Positions 41,556 to 50,913 of a stretch of DNA of 64,000 bases are shown piece after piece. The notes under the pieces were generated by a model. It saw only the letters and a program-made list of their open reading frames with translations. It was not told the DNA's origin and ran no database searches. Numbering within the stretch: the stretch's first letter is position 1; every line of letters begins with the position of its first letter. The DNA comes from Phaeobacter gallaeciensis (GTDB taxonomy: Bacteria; Pseudomonadota; Alphaproteobacteria; Rhodobacterales; Rhodobacteraceae), in assembly GCF_001678945.1 (NCBI RefSeq), contig NZ_CP015124.1, positions 3,944,001 through 4,008,000 on the forward strand, in the 5' to 3' direction. Both the position numbers and the translations under genes were made by a program.

Positions 41556-44500
41556 ATGGCCAAGAAGATGCTTATCGATGCCACCCACGCGGAAGAGACC
41601 CGCGTCGTGGTGGTTGATGGAAACAAGGTCGAGGAGTTCGACTTTGAATCCGAAAACAAACGCCAGCTTGCCGGCAATATCTATCTCGCAAAAGTAACTC
41701 GGGTCGAACCTTCGCTTCAGGCGGCCTTTGTCGATTACGGTGGAAACCGCCACGGGTTCCTCGCGTTTTCGGAAATCCATCCGGACTATTACCAGATCCC
41801 CGTCGCCGATCGTGAGGCGCTGATGGAAGAAGAGCGCGCCTACGCCGAGGCGATGCGCGCCCGCGACGAGGAAGAAGAGAGCAAACCGTCCCGTGGCTCG
41901 CGCTCGCGCAGCCGCAAGTCTTCGCGCACCAAAGCTGCCAAGGCGAACGCCGGTGATGCGGTGGAGACCAAAGAGGTCACGCCGCAGTTCAATGGTGATG
42001 ATGCGTCCACCCAGGCCCCGGAAAAAGACAGCCCGAAAAAGGCTGAAATCGCGGGTATGGAAACCATTGATCTGGACGCCGAAGATGGCGCTGCGGATGA
42101 CAAGCTTGCCGAGGTCCCCGAGGGCACCTCGCCGATGGAGACCGTTGCGGAAACCCCGGTTGAAGAGCCGGATGGGGACGATCAGAACGGTGCAGAGGTT
42201 ACCAGCACCGAAGAAGCCGCTGGCGATGACGCGGCCGCCGATGCTGAGACAGCCGAGGATGCCGGTGCGGACAACGGTGTTGCCGCCGACAAGGCTGAGT
42301 CTGCCGAACAAGATGAATCTGACGATCAGGACGAGGACGACAAAGAAGACACCGCGAAGTCCGACGCGACCTCGAAAGATGAGACCATCGAATCCGTCGC
42401 CGACGAGGATGACAGCGAGGACATCCGTCCGCCGCGTAAGCCGCGTCCGCGTCGCTACAAGATTCAGGAAGTCATCAAGGTCCGTCAGGTTCTTCTGGTG
42501 CAGGTCGTCAAGGAAGAGCGCGGTAACAAGGGCGCGGCGCTGACCACCTACCTGTCGCTGGCAGGCCGTTACTGCGTACTGATGCCCAACACCGCCCGTG
42601 GCGGTGGCATCAGCCGCAAGATCACCAATGCCGCCGACCGCAAGAAACTGAAGGATATCGCAACCGAACTGGACGTGCCGCAGGGCGCGGGCCTCATCGT
42701 GCGTACCGCTGGTGCCAAGAGGACCAAGGCCGAGATCAAGCGCGACTATGAATACCTGCAGCGCCTCTGGGAACAGATCCGCGAGCTGACGCTGAAATCC
42801 ATCGCGCCGGCCAAGATCTATGAAGAGGGCGACCTGATCAAACGCTCGATCCGCGATCTATACAACCGCGAGATCGACGAGGTTCTGGTAGAGGGGGAGC
42901 GCGGCTACCGCATCGCCAAGGACTTCATGAAGATGATCATGCCGTCCCACGCCAAGAACGTGAAGAACTACAACGAGACGCTGCCGTTGTTCGCGCGTTA
43001 CCAGGTGGAAAGCTACCTGGCGGGCATGTTCAACCCGACGGTGCAGCTGAAATCAGGCGGCTATATCGTGATCGGTGTGACCGAGGCGCTGGTGGCCATC
43101 GACGTGAACTCCGGCCGGGCGACCAAGGAAGCCTCGATCGAGGAAACCGCGCTCAAGACCAACCTGGAGGCCGCCGAGGAAGTGGCGCGCCAGTTGCGTC
43201 TGCGTGACCTTGCGGGCCTTATCGTCATCGACTTCATCGACATGGACGAGCGCAAGAACAACGCCGCCGTCGAAAAGCGTATGAAGGACAAGCTGAAGAC
43301 GGATCGTGCCCGCATTCAGGTGGGCCGTATTTCCGGCTTTGGTCTGATGGAAATGTCGCGTCAGCGTCTGCGCCCCGGCATGATCGAGGCGACCACGGCG
43401 CCGTGCCCGCATTGCCATGGCACCGGCCTTATCCGCTCGGATGACTCGCTGGCTCTGTCGATCCTGCGTCAGATCGAGGAAGAAGGCACCCGACGCCGCT
43501 CGCGTGAGGTTCTGGTGAAATGCCCGGTGGCCATCGCCAATTATCTGATGAACCAGAAACGCGAACATATTGCGCAGATCGAAGCGCGCTACGGTCTCTC
43601 CGTGCGCATCGAGGGCCACCCGCATCTGGTTAGCCCGGATTTCGAGCTTGAGAAGTTCAAAACCGCATCGCGCACTGTTCCGGTGGCCGCATCGCCCGTG
43701 GTCTCTGTTGATACTTCGATCATGGATCAGATCGATGCCGACGAAAGTGAGGCCGCTGAAGCAGAGGAGACAACCTCTGTCGACGAGGGCAACAAGACCC
43801 AGCCTGAGGCCGAAGGCGATGGTGAGAACAAACCCAAGCGCAAGCGTCGTCGTCGGCGGCGGCGCAAGTCCGGATCCTCGGATCAGGACAATGGCGAGAA
43901 CAACGGCGATCAGTCCGAAGGTGATATAGACCAGTCTGCTGGAGTTGCGGAGGGTGACAAGTCTACGGAAGACGGTTCGGCGCAGGACGCCAAGTCTGAT
44001 CAGCCCGCTGACGCAGCCGAGGCCAAGGCGGAAGGCGCGGAAGAGGGCGCTGAGCAGGAAGAGAAGAAGCCTGCCAAACGCACCCGTCGCACCCGCACCA
44101 GCCAGAGTCGCAGCCGCAAAAAATCTTCCGATAAACCGGCAGAGGCTGCAGAGGCCGAGACTGCAGATGCGGTGACCGAAGAGAAACCCGCAGAGCCCGA
44201 GCAGGCCGAAAGCCCCGCGTCGCAGCCAGAAGAAGCCGTTGCTGCCGAAGCACCTGCGGAAGCAGCTGCCGAAGCGGAAGCTGCACCCGATGCCGCTGAG
44301 GCTGCGCCCGCGGCAGAGCCCGAGGCGGTAGAACCCGCCGAGGCAACTGCTGCTGCTGAGCCGGAGGCCGCGCCTGAGGTGGAACCGGTGGCAGAAGAGG
44401 CGGCCGCCGAAAATGCACCTGCCGAGGCGGAGACCGCTGCGCCTGAAGAGGCCGAGAAACCCGCTGAGCCGGAAGCTACGGCCCCTGAGGCAGCAGAACC

Positions 44501-44612
44501 GGAAACCAAGGAGCCCGAGGTGGCTGTGGCAGCGGCAGAACCTGCGCCCGCGCCTGAACCGGAAGCCCCGCCCAAGCCCAAGCGCCGCGGCTGGTGGTCA
44601 CTGGGAAGCTGA
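41556..44612 (+). CDS. rne: ribonuclease E
   Basis: 1018-residue essential endoribonuclease of mRNA decay and rRNA/tRNA processing. The S1 RNA-binding domain starts at ~38 (LAGNIYLAKVTRVEPSLQAAF) but is interrupted at about residues 95-295 by an acidic, low-complexity insertion before resuming at RYKIQEVIKVRQVLLVQV; alphaproteobacterial RNase E is known to carry such an insertion. The DNase I-like catalytic Asp pair is seen in LVAIDVNSGRAT and LIVIDFIDMDERKN, and the zinc link as Cys617 and Cys620 in CPHCHGTG. After ~730 the protein is a disordered, Ala/Glu/Pro-rich scaffold with basic patches (KPKRKRRRRRRRKSG), ending KPKRRGWWSLGS. ATG at 41556 follows AAGGAAAC. Confidence 0.96.
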   Translation: MAKKMLIDATHAEETRVVVVDGNKVEEFDFESENKRQLAGNIYLAKVTRVEPSLQAAFVDYGGNRHGFLAFSEIHPDYYQIPVADREALMEEERAYAEAMRARDEEEESKPSRGSRSRSRKSSRTKAAKANAGDAVETKEVTPQFNGDDASTQAPEKDSPKKAEIAGMETIDLDAEDGAADDKLAEVPEGTSPMETVAETPVEEPDGDDQNGAEVTSTEEAAGDDAAADAETAEDAGADNGVAADKAESAEQDESDDQDEDDKEDTAKSDATSKDETIESVADEDDSEDIRPPRKPRPRRYKIQEVIKVRQVLLVQVVKEERGNKGAALTTYLSLAGRYCVLMPNTARGGGISRKITNAADRKKLKDIATELDVPQGAGLIVRTAGAKRTKAEIKRDYEYLQRLWEQIRELTLKSIAPAKIYEEGDLIKRSIRDLYNREIDEVLVEGERGYRIAKDFMKMIMPSHAKNVKNYNETLPLFARYQVESYLAGMFNPTVQLKSGGYIVIGVTEALVAIDVNSGRATKEASIEETALKTNLEAAEEVARQLRLRDLAGLIVIDFIDMDERKNNAAVEKRMKDKLKTDRARIQVGRISGFGLMEMSRQRLRPGMIEATTAPCPHCHGTGLIRSDDSLALSILRQIEEEGTRRRSREVLVKCPVAIANYLMNQKREHIAQIEARYGLSVRIEGHPHLVSPDFELEKFKTASRTVPVAASPVVSVDTSIMDQIDADESEAAEAEETTSVDEGNKTQPEAEGDGENKPKRKRRRRRRRKSGSSDQDNGENNGDQSEGDIDQSAGVAEGDKSTEDGSAQDAKSDQPADAAEAKAEGAEEGAEQEEKKPAKRTRRTRTSQSRSRKKSSDKPAEAAEAETADAVTEEKPAEPEQAESPASQPEEAVAAEAPAEAAAEAEAAPDAAEAAPAAEPEAVEPAEATAAAEPEAAPEVEPVAEEAAAENAPAEAETAAPEEAEKPAEPEATAPEAAEPETKEPEVAVAAAEPAPAPEPEAPPKPKRRGWWSLGS

Positions 44613-44622
44613 GACTGATATC

Positions 44623-44651
44623 GGGGCGGGCCACAGGGTCCGCCCCTTTTT
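44623..44651 (+). terminator. intrinsic terminator of rne
   Basis: GGGGCGG / CCGCCCC stem (7 bp) with a 10-base loop followed by five T, 11 bp after the rne stop. Confidence 0.88.
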
Positions 44652-44670
44652 CATTACTTAGGGGATCGCC

Positions 44671-45078
44671 ATGGCAAAGACGCGGCCGCACAGCGACACG
44701 GAGCTACTGAACGCACTGCTGGAGTGTGAGGCGCGGGTTTGGCAGGCGCTGCAGACCGGCGATAGTGCAGCAGACGCCGCCTTGCTCAGTGCGGATTTTC
44801 TGGGGGTTTATCCGGACGGATTTGCGGGCCGGGAGGATCACGTGGCGCAGATCAGCGCTGGTGCGTCGATTGACCGCTACGAGATCACGGATGCAAAAGT
44901 CAGGGCAATGGGTCAGGATCACGGACTGCTGTCTTACCGCGCACTCTACAGCCGCTGCGGTAAGGAGGTGGAAGAGGTGATGTACGTCAGCTCCATCTGG
45001 CAGCGCAGTGATGCAGGCTGGGTCAATACCTTCAGCCAGGACACTCCGGCGCTTGGTCCCGAGAGAGAGACAAACTGA
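44671..45078 (+). CDS. DUF4440-like / NTF2-fold protein
   Basis: 135-residue soluble protein with the NTF2/SnoaL-like fold of the DUF4440 type: an N-terminal helix (LLNALLECEARVWQALQTGD), ADFLGVYPDGFAGREDHV, and C-terminal strands ending IWQRSDAGWVNTFSQDTPA. The reaction, if any, is unknown; relatives are hydrolases, isomerases or ligand-binding proteins. Starts 19 bp after the rne terminator with GGGGATCGCC upstream. Confidence 0.85.
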   Translation: MAKTRPHSDTELLNALLECEARVWQALQTGDSAADAALLSADFLGVYPDGFAGREDHVAQISAGASIDRYEITDAKVRAMGQDHGLLSYRALYSRCGKEVEEVMYVSSIWQRSDAGWVNTFSQDTPALGPERETN

Positions 45079-45126
45079 CCTGTTCAGGTGCGTGCACCTG
45101 GCTTTCGCCCCATGTAAATAGGGATC

Positions 45127-45360
45127 TCAGCCGCCTTTTCGGATGCGGTAGATCTGGTGACCGGTCCCGTCGCTTTGGCCAAGGAACTCATGCCCGGCCT
45201 CGGCGCAGAAATGCGGCACGTCGATAATGGCCGCAGGATCATCCGCCAGAATGGTCAGCGTATCGCCCGGGGCCAGAGCCTTCAGCCGTTTGCGCGCCTT
45301 CAGAACGGGCAGGGGGCAAAGCAGCCCGATGGCATCAAGAGTGGTGTTTTCATCTGTCAT
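45127..45360 (-). CDS. tusA: TusA-family sulfur carrier
   Basis: 77-residue protein with the TusA/SirA signature LCPLPVLKARKRL, whose Cys16 carries persulfide sulfur for tRNA thiolation, cofactor synthesis or redox sulfur transfer. GDTLTILADDPAAIIDVP and HEFLGQSDGTGHQIYRIRK follow as usual. The role among TusA paralogues cannot be fixed here. Convergent with the DUF4440 gene and divergent from ccdA. Confidence 0.92.
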   Translation of the reverse strand: MTDENTTLDAIGLLCPLPVLKARKRLKALAPGDTLTILADDPAAIIDVPHFCAEAGHEFLGQSDGTGHQIYRIRKGG

Positions 45361-45453
45361 ATCCAGCAGATAAGACGCCTCTCACATCCTGTCCACAAGG
45401 ATGTGACCGCAGGTACCAGTGACCTTTGGTCTGCGCTGGATTAAGTGAAGGCT

Positions 45454-46206
45454 ATGTTTGGAATCGAAATCATCGACGCAGGACTGATTCCTGCCATGTT
45501 CGTGGCGCTGACGGCTGGTCTTATCAGCTTTCTGTCGCCCTGTGTGTTGCCGATCGTGCCGCCCTATCTGGCCTATATGAGCGGCGTCACCATCGGAGAG
45601 ATGCAGGGCACGGCGACCGCCCGGCGCAAGGTGATCGTCTCGGCACTGTTCTTTGTGCTGGGGCTGTCGACGGTGTTCCTGCTGCTGGGGTTCACCGCCT
45701 CGGCCTTTGGCGCCTTCGTCCTGCAAAATCAGGAGCTGTTCGCCAAGGTCTCCGGCGTTGTCGTGATCGTCTTTGGCCTGCACTTCCTGTCGGTCTTCCG
45801 CATTCCGATCCTCGACCGCGAAGCACGGATGGAAGCGGGGCAATCCGGAGGGTCCGCCATCGGGGCCTATGTGCTGGGTCTGGCCTTTGCCTTTGGCTGG
45901 ACGCCCTGCATCGGCCCGCAGCTGGGCGCGATCTTGTCGCTTGCGGCCTCTGAGGCTTCTGTCAGCCGCGGCACGCTGTTGCTGGGTGTCTATGCGCTGG
46001 GACTGGGCGTTCCCTTCCTGCTGGCAGCGATCTTCCTTAACCGCTCGATGGCGCTGATGAACCGGATGAAGCGCCACATGGGGCTCATCGAAAAGGTGAT
46101 GGGCGGCCTTCTGCTGGTGGTTGGGATCATGCTGGTGACCGGTCTGTTCTCCACCTTCTCCTGGTGGTTGCTGGAAACATTCCCCGCGCTTGCAACACTT
46201 GGCTAA
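45454..46206 (+). CDS. ccdA: CcdA-type cytochrome c biogenesis / thiol-reduction membrane protein
   Basis: About 250-residue inner-membrane protein with six hydrophobic segments. The two redox Cys appear in LSPCVLPIVPPYLAYMSG (segment 1) and GWTPCIGPQLGAILSLA (segment 4), the hallmark of CcdA/DsbD-beta proteins, which move electrons from cytoplasmic thioredoxin to the periplasm for haem-attachment Cys in cytochrome c. The start is the ATG at 45454 (GAAGG just before) or the GTG at 45445. Confidence 0.93.
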   Translation: MFGIEIIDAGLIPAMFVALTAGLISFLSPCVLPIVPPYLAYMSGVTIGEMQGTATARRKVIVSALFFVLGLSTVFLLLGFTASAFGAFVLQNQELFAKVSGVVVIVFGLHFLSVFRIPILDREARMEAGQSGGSAIGAYVLGLAFAFGWTPCIGPQLGAILSLAASEASVSRGTLLLGVYALGLGVPFLLAAIFLNRSMALMNRMKRHMGLIEKVMGGLLLVVGIMLVTGLFSTFSWWLLETFPALATLG

Positions 46207-46276
46207 GAGCCGCCGCCGGGGTCTTACTCTTGCCCAGATCCGCCGCTAATCTCGAGTGAAATCGAATGAGGCCGGA

Positions 46277-47569
46277 ATGGGCAGAACGGCAAGGCAGGAC
46301 TGCGATCAATCCATCGGCGGTGCAACAGTGCGCCGCCGACAGGTTTTTTACATCCCCGGTTACGATCCCATCCACCCCCGCCGCTATCGTGAGCTTTACC
46401 GCAGCGAAAGCGCCGCCCAGGCGGCGATCTCTGGCTACCAGATCTCGCAGCGCCCTAAACAGGCTGACGGCCCCTATGGCTGGCACGTAGAGGCCGAGAT
46501 CGACGGGACCGAGGTGACGGCCGATGTTGAGGTTCTGGTCTGGTCTGACATCGTGCGGGGCAGCATGGCGGTCTCCATCCCGGCGACCTATCTGCAACTG
46601 GCGCGCACCGCCTGGACCTATATCTCGACCGGCGCGCTTTTCCGCCTGATGCGTCTGCGTAAGGGGCCGGTGATTGCAGCGCTTTATCCGGTGGGCATGC
46701 TGCTGCTGCAATTGCTGCTGGCGCTGGCGTTGGGGGCCGTTGTCGGCGGTGCAATCGACTGGCTCGCACAATGGGCGCTCACCCCCGTGGCTGGGCCTCA
46801 GGCGGCGGCTGTCATCGGCGCGGTGGCATTCATTGCGGCGCTGATTTTAACTGCGATTGCACTGCTGCGCTGGTTCAAGGCGCGCGATGGTAAGCTTTTC
46901 GCCTATTACCTGATGCATGATTACGCCTATTCCGCAGCCTCGCGCGGGGCCAACCCGCCCGAGCTGGAGGCGCGCATAGCAGAGTTCCGGCAGCTGATCC
47001 GCCGCGCCATCGAAGAAAACACAGTGGATGAGGTTCTGGTCGTTGGCCACTCATCCGGCGCCCATGTCGGTGTTTCGGTGCTTGCGGATCTGTTGCGCGA
47101 AGGGTTGCCCGCGGCGCGCCCGGCGTTGGGGTTTCTTAGCCTTGGTCAGGTCGTGCCGATGGTGTCCTTCCTGCCAATGGCCGACCGGCTGCGCGGCGAT
47201 CTGCGGTATTTGTCGGCCAGTCCAGAGCTTTCCTGGGTAGATGTCAGCGCGCCGGGGGATGGCTGCGCCTTTGCTCTGTGTGATCCGGTCTCAGTCACCG
47301 GTGTTGCGCCCAAGGATAAGCGCGGACCGCTGGTGATCTCTGCTGCCTTCACGCAGACGCTGAGTCCTGAGCGCTGGAAGGAGCTGCGCTGGCGTTTCTT
47401 CCGGCTGCATTTTCAGTATCTCTGCGCCTTTGACCGGCCCGGTGACTATGACTACTTCCGGATCACCGCAGGCCCCATCTCGCTGGCGGAGCGTTACGAG
47501 GGGCGGCAGGCGTCGAAATCCCGGATAGAGGCGCCAACCTCGGGCTATACTACGGTGACAGCACCATGA
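46277..47569 (+). CDS. membrane-anchored alpha/beta-hydrolase-like protein, function unknown
   Basis: 430-residue protein. The N-terminal part (about 1-115) includes RRRQVFYIPGYDPIHPRRY, two hydrophobic helices follow at roughly residues 130-160 and 175-195, and the C-terminal domain contains VVGHSSGAHVG (nucleophile Ser near residue 258) resembling the GxSxG elbow of alpha/beta hydrolases, with ISLAERYEGR near the end. A lipase or esterase role is plausible, but no family name is clear. GTG and ATG starts are possible; ATG at 46277 has GAGG 5 bases upstream. Its stop overlaps the P450 start as ATGA, so the two may act on one substrate. Confidence 0.85.
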   Translation: MGRTARQDCDQSIGGATVRRRQVFYIPGYDPIHPRRYRELYRSESAAQAAISGYQISQRPKQADGPYGWHVEAEIDGTEVTADVEVLVWSDIVRGSMAVSIPATYLQLARTAWTYISTGALFRLMRLRKGPVIAALYPVGMLLLQLLLALALGAVVGGAIDWLAQWALTPVAGPQAAAVIGAVAFIAALILTAIALLRWFKARDGKLFAYYLMHDYAYSAASRGANPPELEARIAEFRQLIRRAIEENTVDEVLVVGHSSGAHVGVSVLADLLREGLPAARPALGFLSLGQVVPMVSFLPMADRLRGDLRYLSASPELSWVDVSAPGDGCAFALCDPVSVTGVAPKDKRGPLVISAAFTQTLSPERWKELRWRFFRLHFQYLCAFDRPGDYDYFRITAGPISLAERYEGRQASKSRIEAPTSGYTTVTAP

Positions 47570-48933
47570 CGCCTCTACCGCCCAAACCCCCTACGCGGCC
47601 GGACAAGGTATCGCTCTGGCGCTATGTGAGGCTGTTTCGCAAGGACATCCTGTCGGCGCAGCCCGCGCGGCTTTACCGGGCATGGATGGCTGAATTCCGC
47701 ACGCCCTTCTTCCGGTCCTTCCTGCTGAACCAGCCGGATCTGGTGAAAACCGTGCTGAAGGACCGCCCGGACGATTTCCCGAAATCGGACCGGATCAGCG
47801 AGGGGTTGAAGCCGCTGCTGGGTAATTCTGTGTTCCTGACCAACGGCGAAGTCTGGAAGCGCCAGCGCCGGATCATCGACCCGGCATTCGAAGGCGGGCG
47901 TCTGAAAGAGACCTTCCCGGCGATGCGTGCCGCTGCCGAAGCCGCTGCCGCGCGCCTGAAGGGGCAGGAGGGAGAGGTGGAGGTTGAGGCGGTGACTTCG
48001 CATGTGGCGGCGGATGTGATTTTTCGCACGCTGTTTTCCATCCCCATCGAGCACGAGGTTGCCGCCGAGGTGTTTTCCCGCTTCCGGGACTACCAGCGCA
48101 GCCAGCCAATCCTGAATCTCGCCGCCTTTGTGCCGGTGCCGCGCTGGATGCCGCGTTTCTTTCGCAAGGGAACGCGGGAAAATGCTACGCGAATTCGCGC
48201 CCTGATTACCCAGTTGACGGGTGAGCGCGCAGCCGAAATCGCTGCCGGAACCGCGCCGCAGGACCTTGCGACCAAGATCATGACCACTGCCGACCCGGAA
48301 ACCGGGGCGCGCTTTTCGACCGATGAGATGGTCGATCAGGTGGCGATCTTCTTTCTGGCCGGTCATGAAACCAGTGCTTCGGCGCTGGCCTGGACGCTTT
48401 ATCTGATGGCGATCTACCCGGAGTGGCAGGAGAAGGTGGCCGAGGAAGCCGCGGCCCTTGAGGACGACAGTTTCGCCGCCGTATCGCGCCTGCGCATTAG
48501 CCGTGATGTGTTCCGCGAGGCGCTGCGGCTCTATCCGCCGGTACCGATGATGGTGCGCGAGGCTGCGTGCCCCGAACGTTTCCGCGACCGCGAAGTGCCG
48601 CAAGGATCGCAACTGGTGCTCAGCCCCTGGCACCTGCATCGCCATGAACGGCTATGGGACAACCCTGATGGCTTTGATCCGGAGCGCTGGCAGACCGAGA
48701 ATGGCAAAAAGTGTCAACGCGAAGCCTATATGCCGTTCTCGGCTGGTCCCCGGGTCTGTACCGGTGCTGGCTTTGCTATGGTCGAAGGGCCGTTGATCCT
48801 GTCGATGCTGCTGCGCCATTTCCGGGTGGCGCCGGTGGCAGGCAAGGAGCCCGTTCCGGTTGCCCATCTAACGGTGCGGGCAAAGAATGGGATCTGGCTG
48901 CGGCTGGAGCGGCGGGATCAGTCCCCGGTCTGA
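47566..48933 (+). CDS. cytochrome P450
   Basis: 455-residue haem monooxygenase. All P450 landmarks are present: the I-helix oxygen motif AGHETSASAL (residues ~265-274), ExxR in REALRLYPP, the FDPERW region, and the haem-ligand loop FSAGPRVCTGAGFA. There is no membrane anchor or signal peptide, so it is a soluble bacterial P450 needing separate reductase partners, which are not adjacent. The substrate is unknown. ATGA overlap with the membrane hydrolase upstream; the 3' end overlaps the 3' end of the convergent RHH gene by 16 bp. Confidence 0.95.
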   Translation: MTPLPPKPPTRPDKVSLWRYVRLFRKDILSAQPARLYRAWMAEFRTPFFRSFLLNQPDLVKTVLKDRPDDFPKSDRISEGLKPLLGNSVFLTNGEVWKRQRRIIDPAFEGGRLKETFPAMRAAAEAAAARLKGQEGEVEVEAVTSHVAADVIFRTLFSIPIEHEVAAEVFSRFRDYQRSQPILNLAAFVPVPRWMPRFFRKGTRENATRIRALITQLTGERAAEIAAGTAPQDLATKIMTTADPETGARFSTDEMVDQVAIFFLAGHETSASALAWTLYLMAIYPEWQEKVAEEAAALEDDSFAAVSRLRISRDVFREALRLYPPVPMMVREAACPERFRDREVPQGSQLVLSPWHLHRHERLWDNPDGFDPERWQTENGKKCQREAYMPFSAGPRVCTGAGFAMVEGPLILSMLLRHFRVAPVAGKEPVPVAHLTVRAKNGIWLRLERRDQSPV

Positions 48934-49148
48934 TGCGCCTGCAGGTGGCGCAGAACGTACAGGCGGATGGCCGAGGCCAGCCCGCATTCTGTTCCGCGTT
49001 CTTCATCAATGTCGGCAGCCAAGTCGTTGATTGCACGGCCTTCCTTGGCGGCTATGGCGCGGAAGGCAGTCCAGAATTCATCCTCCAGAGAGACCGAGGT
49101 GCGGTGCCCGCGCAGGGTCAGGGAGTGTTTCTTGGGACGGTTGCTCAT
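48918..49148 (-). CDS. ribbon-helix-helix domain protein
   Basis: 76-residue small protein. LTLRGHRTSVSLEDEFWTAFRAIA reads like a ribbon-helix-helix DNA-binding fold of the RHH_4 type, followed by a helical tail (LASAIRLYVLRHLQAHQ). Target DNA unknown. Its ATG overlaps the DUF4169 stop by 4 bp, and its own 3' end overlaps the end of the P450 gene by 16 bp. Third gene of a fumC-DUF4169-RHH unit. Confidence 0.86.
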   Translation of the reverse strand: MSNRPKKHSLTLRGHRTSVSLEDEFWTAFRAIAAKEGRAINDLAADIDEERGTECGLASAIRLYVLRHLQAHQTGD

Positions 49149-49321
49149 TCTTCGGACTTGTGACCGTCAAGTTGGCGGTCGCTTTTGTCACGCCGACTGC
49201 GGTCCAGCTGTTTCTCGGCCTTGCTGCGGCCGAATTTCACAGCGTTGGCATCAGCGCGGGCCTTTTTCTCGGCCCGCGCCTTTTGTTTCCTGAACCGGTT
49301 CAGATTGACCGGTTCCGCCAT
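49145..49321 (-). CDS. DUF4169 small basic protein
   Basis: 58-residue protein read directly from the sequence: [20 protein letters not shown], then ARADANAVKFGRSKAEKQ and a charged end DGHKSEE. It fits the DUF4169 family of small basic proteins of unknown function. ATG overlaps the fumC stop (TGATG) by one base and the stop overlaps the RHH start by 4 bp, giving strong evidence of expression by coupling. Too short to stand out in a length-based search. Confidence 0.82.
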   Translation of the reverse strand: MAEPVNLNRFRKQKARAEKKARADANAVKFGRSKAEKQLDRSRRDKSDRQLDGHKSEE

Positions 49322-50715
49322 CAGGCCTTGGGCCCGATCATGTCTTCGGGGCGCACCACGGCGTCAAAGGTGGCTTCATCCACAAAACCAAGCGCGATGG
49401 CTTCTTCCTTGAGGGTGGTGCCGTTCTTATGCGCGGTCTTGGCGACCTTGGTGGCGTTGTCATAGCCGATGGTCGGCGCCAGAGCGGTGACCAGCATCAG
49501 CGACTCTTTCATCAGCTTTTCGATGCGGGGCTCGTTCGCCTGAATGCCCATCAACATCCGCTCGGTAAAGCTGTCCGCCGCATCACCCAGCAGCTGGATG
49601 GACTGCAGCAGGTTGTAGGACATCATCGGGTTGTAGACGTTCAGTTCGAAATGGCCCTGGCTGCCCGCGAATTTGATCGCGGCGTCGTTGCCCATGACAT
49701 GGGCGGCGACCTGTGTCAGTGCTTCTGCCTGGGTCGGGTTCACCTTGCCCGGCATGATCGAGGAACCGGGTTCGTTTTCCGGCAGGATCAGCTCACCCAG
49801 ACCCGAACGCGGACCAGAGCCGAGGAAGCGGATGTCGTTTGCGATCTTGTAGCAGCTGCCTGCGATGGTCGCGAGGGCGCCGGACAGGAACACCATGGCG
49901 TCATGCGCGGCCAGTGCCTCGAACTTGTTCGGTGCTGTGACAAAAGGCAGGCCGGTGATCTCGGCCATGTTGGCCGCTACGGTCTCGCCCCAGCCGTTTT
50001 GGGTATTGAGCCCGGTGCCGACGGCGGTGCCGCCCTGTGCCAGCTCATAGATACCGGGCATCGCGGCCTCGACCCGTGCCAGACCCTGACGGATCTGATG
50101 CGCGTAGCCAGAGAATTCCTGGCCCAATGTCAGCGGGGTTGCGTCCTGGGTGTGGGTGCGACCGATCTTGATGATGTCCTTGAACTCTTCGGACTTCTTC
50201 TCCAACCCTTCGGCCAGTTTGGTCAGGCCCGGCACCAGCACGTCACGCACGGACATGGCAGTGGCGATATGCATTGCGGTGGGGAAGGTATCGTTCGAAG
50301 ACTGCCCCATGTTGCAGTGATCGTTGGGGTGCACGGGATCCTTGGAGCCGATGACGCCGCCGAGGATCTCGATCGCCCGGTTGGCGATCACCTCGTTCGA
50401 GTTCATGTTCGACTGGGTGCCGGAGCCGGTCTGCCAGACAACCAGCGGGAAGTTGTCGTCGAACTTGCCTTCGATCACCTCACCTGCGGCTTCGATCACC
50501 GCATCGGCGATATTGGCGTCCATTTTGCCAGAGGCCTTGTTGGCCATGGCGCAGGCTTTCTTGATCACGCCCAGCGCGCGCACGATGGCGACGGGCTGTT
50601 TTTCCCAGCCAATGGGGAAGTTCATGATCGAACGCTGCGTCTGCGCGCCCCAGTATTTGTCGGAAGGAACTTCCAGCGGACCAAAGCTGTCTGTTTCGGT
50701 GCGGGTATCGGACAT
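49321..50715 (-). CDS. fumC: class II fumarate hydratase
   Basis: 464-residue iron-independent fumarase of the TCA cycle. Signature [17 protein letters not shown] is complete, with [21 protein letters not shown] at the start and [18 protein letters not shown] centrally. ATG at 50715 ([11 protein letters not shown]) follows GGAGAGAGACAAG; the open frame continues upstream without family resemblance. Starts the unit fumC-DUF4169-RHH. Confidence 0.97.
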   Translation of the reverse strand: MSDTRTETDSFGPLEVPSDKYWGAQTQRSIMNFPIGWEKQPVAIVRALGVIKKACAMANKASGKMDANIADAVIEAAGEVIEGKFDDNFPLVVWQTGSGTQSNMNSNEVIANRAIEILGGVIGSKDPVHPNDHCNMGQSSNDTFPTAMHIATAMSVRDVLVPGLTKLAEGLEKKSEEFKDIIKIGRTHTQDATPLTLGQEFSGYAHQIRQGLARVEAAMPGIYELAQGGTAVGTGLNTQNGWGETVAANMAEITGLPFVTAPNKFEALAAHDAMVFLSGALATIAGSCYKIANDIRFLGSGPRSGLGELILPENEPGSSIMPGKVNPTQAEALTQVAAHVMGNDAAIKFAGSQGHFELNVYNPMMSYNLLQSIQLLGDAADSFTERMLMGIQANEPRIEKLMKESLMLVTALAPTIGYDNATKVAKTAHKNGTTLKEEAIALGFVDEATFDAVVRPEDMIGPKA

Positions 50716-50913
50716 CTTGTCTCTCTCCGTCTCGTATGCCGTTGCATGCCGTTTAGCCGACGCCCGGGTCAGGCGCAATCGGCCAGTTGCGCGCATCATA
50801 GGGAAACGCGCGCGCGGGTATAGGGACAAATGGGCGCGCCGGATTGCCTGCGCCCTGAAATAAGCTAAAGTCACCCGAAGATACTTTCGCTCATCTGTAG
50901 ACAAGGAACGCCA

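Noticed and set aside
44000-44581. Ala/Ser-rich minus-strand frame and apparent repeats
   Set aside because: Reflects the Ala/Glu/Pro-rich tail of RNase E read backwards; not a separate gene or a DNA repeat array.
45083-45098. Palindrome CAGGTGCGTGCACCTG
   Set aside because: It lies between two convergent genes with a 2-base centre; too tight for a good terminator loop and in no promoter position, so probably chance.
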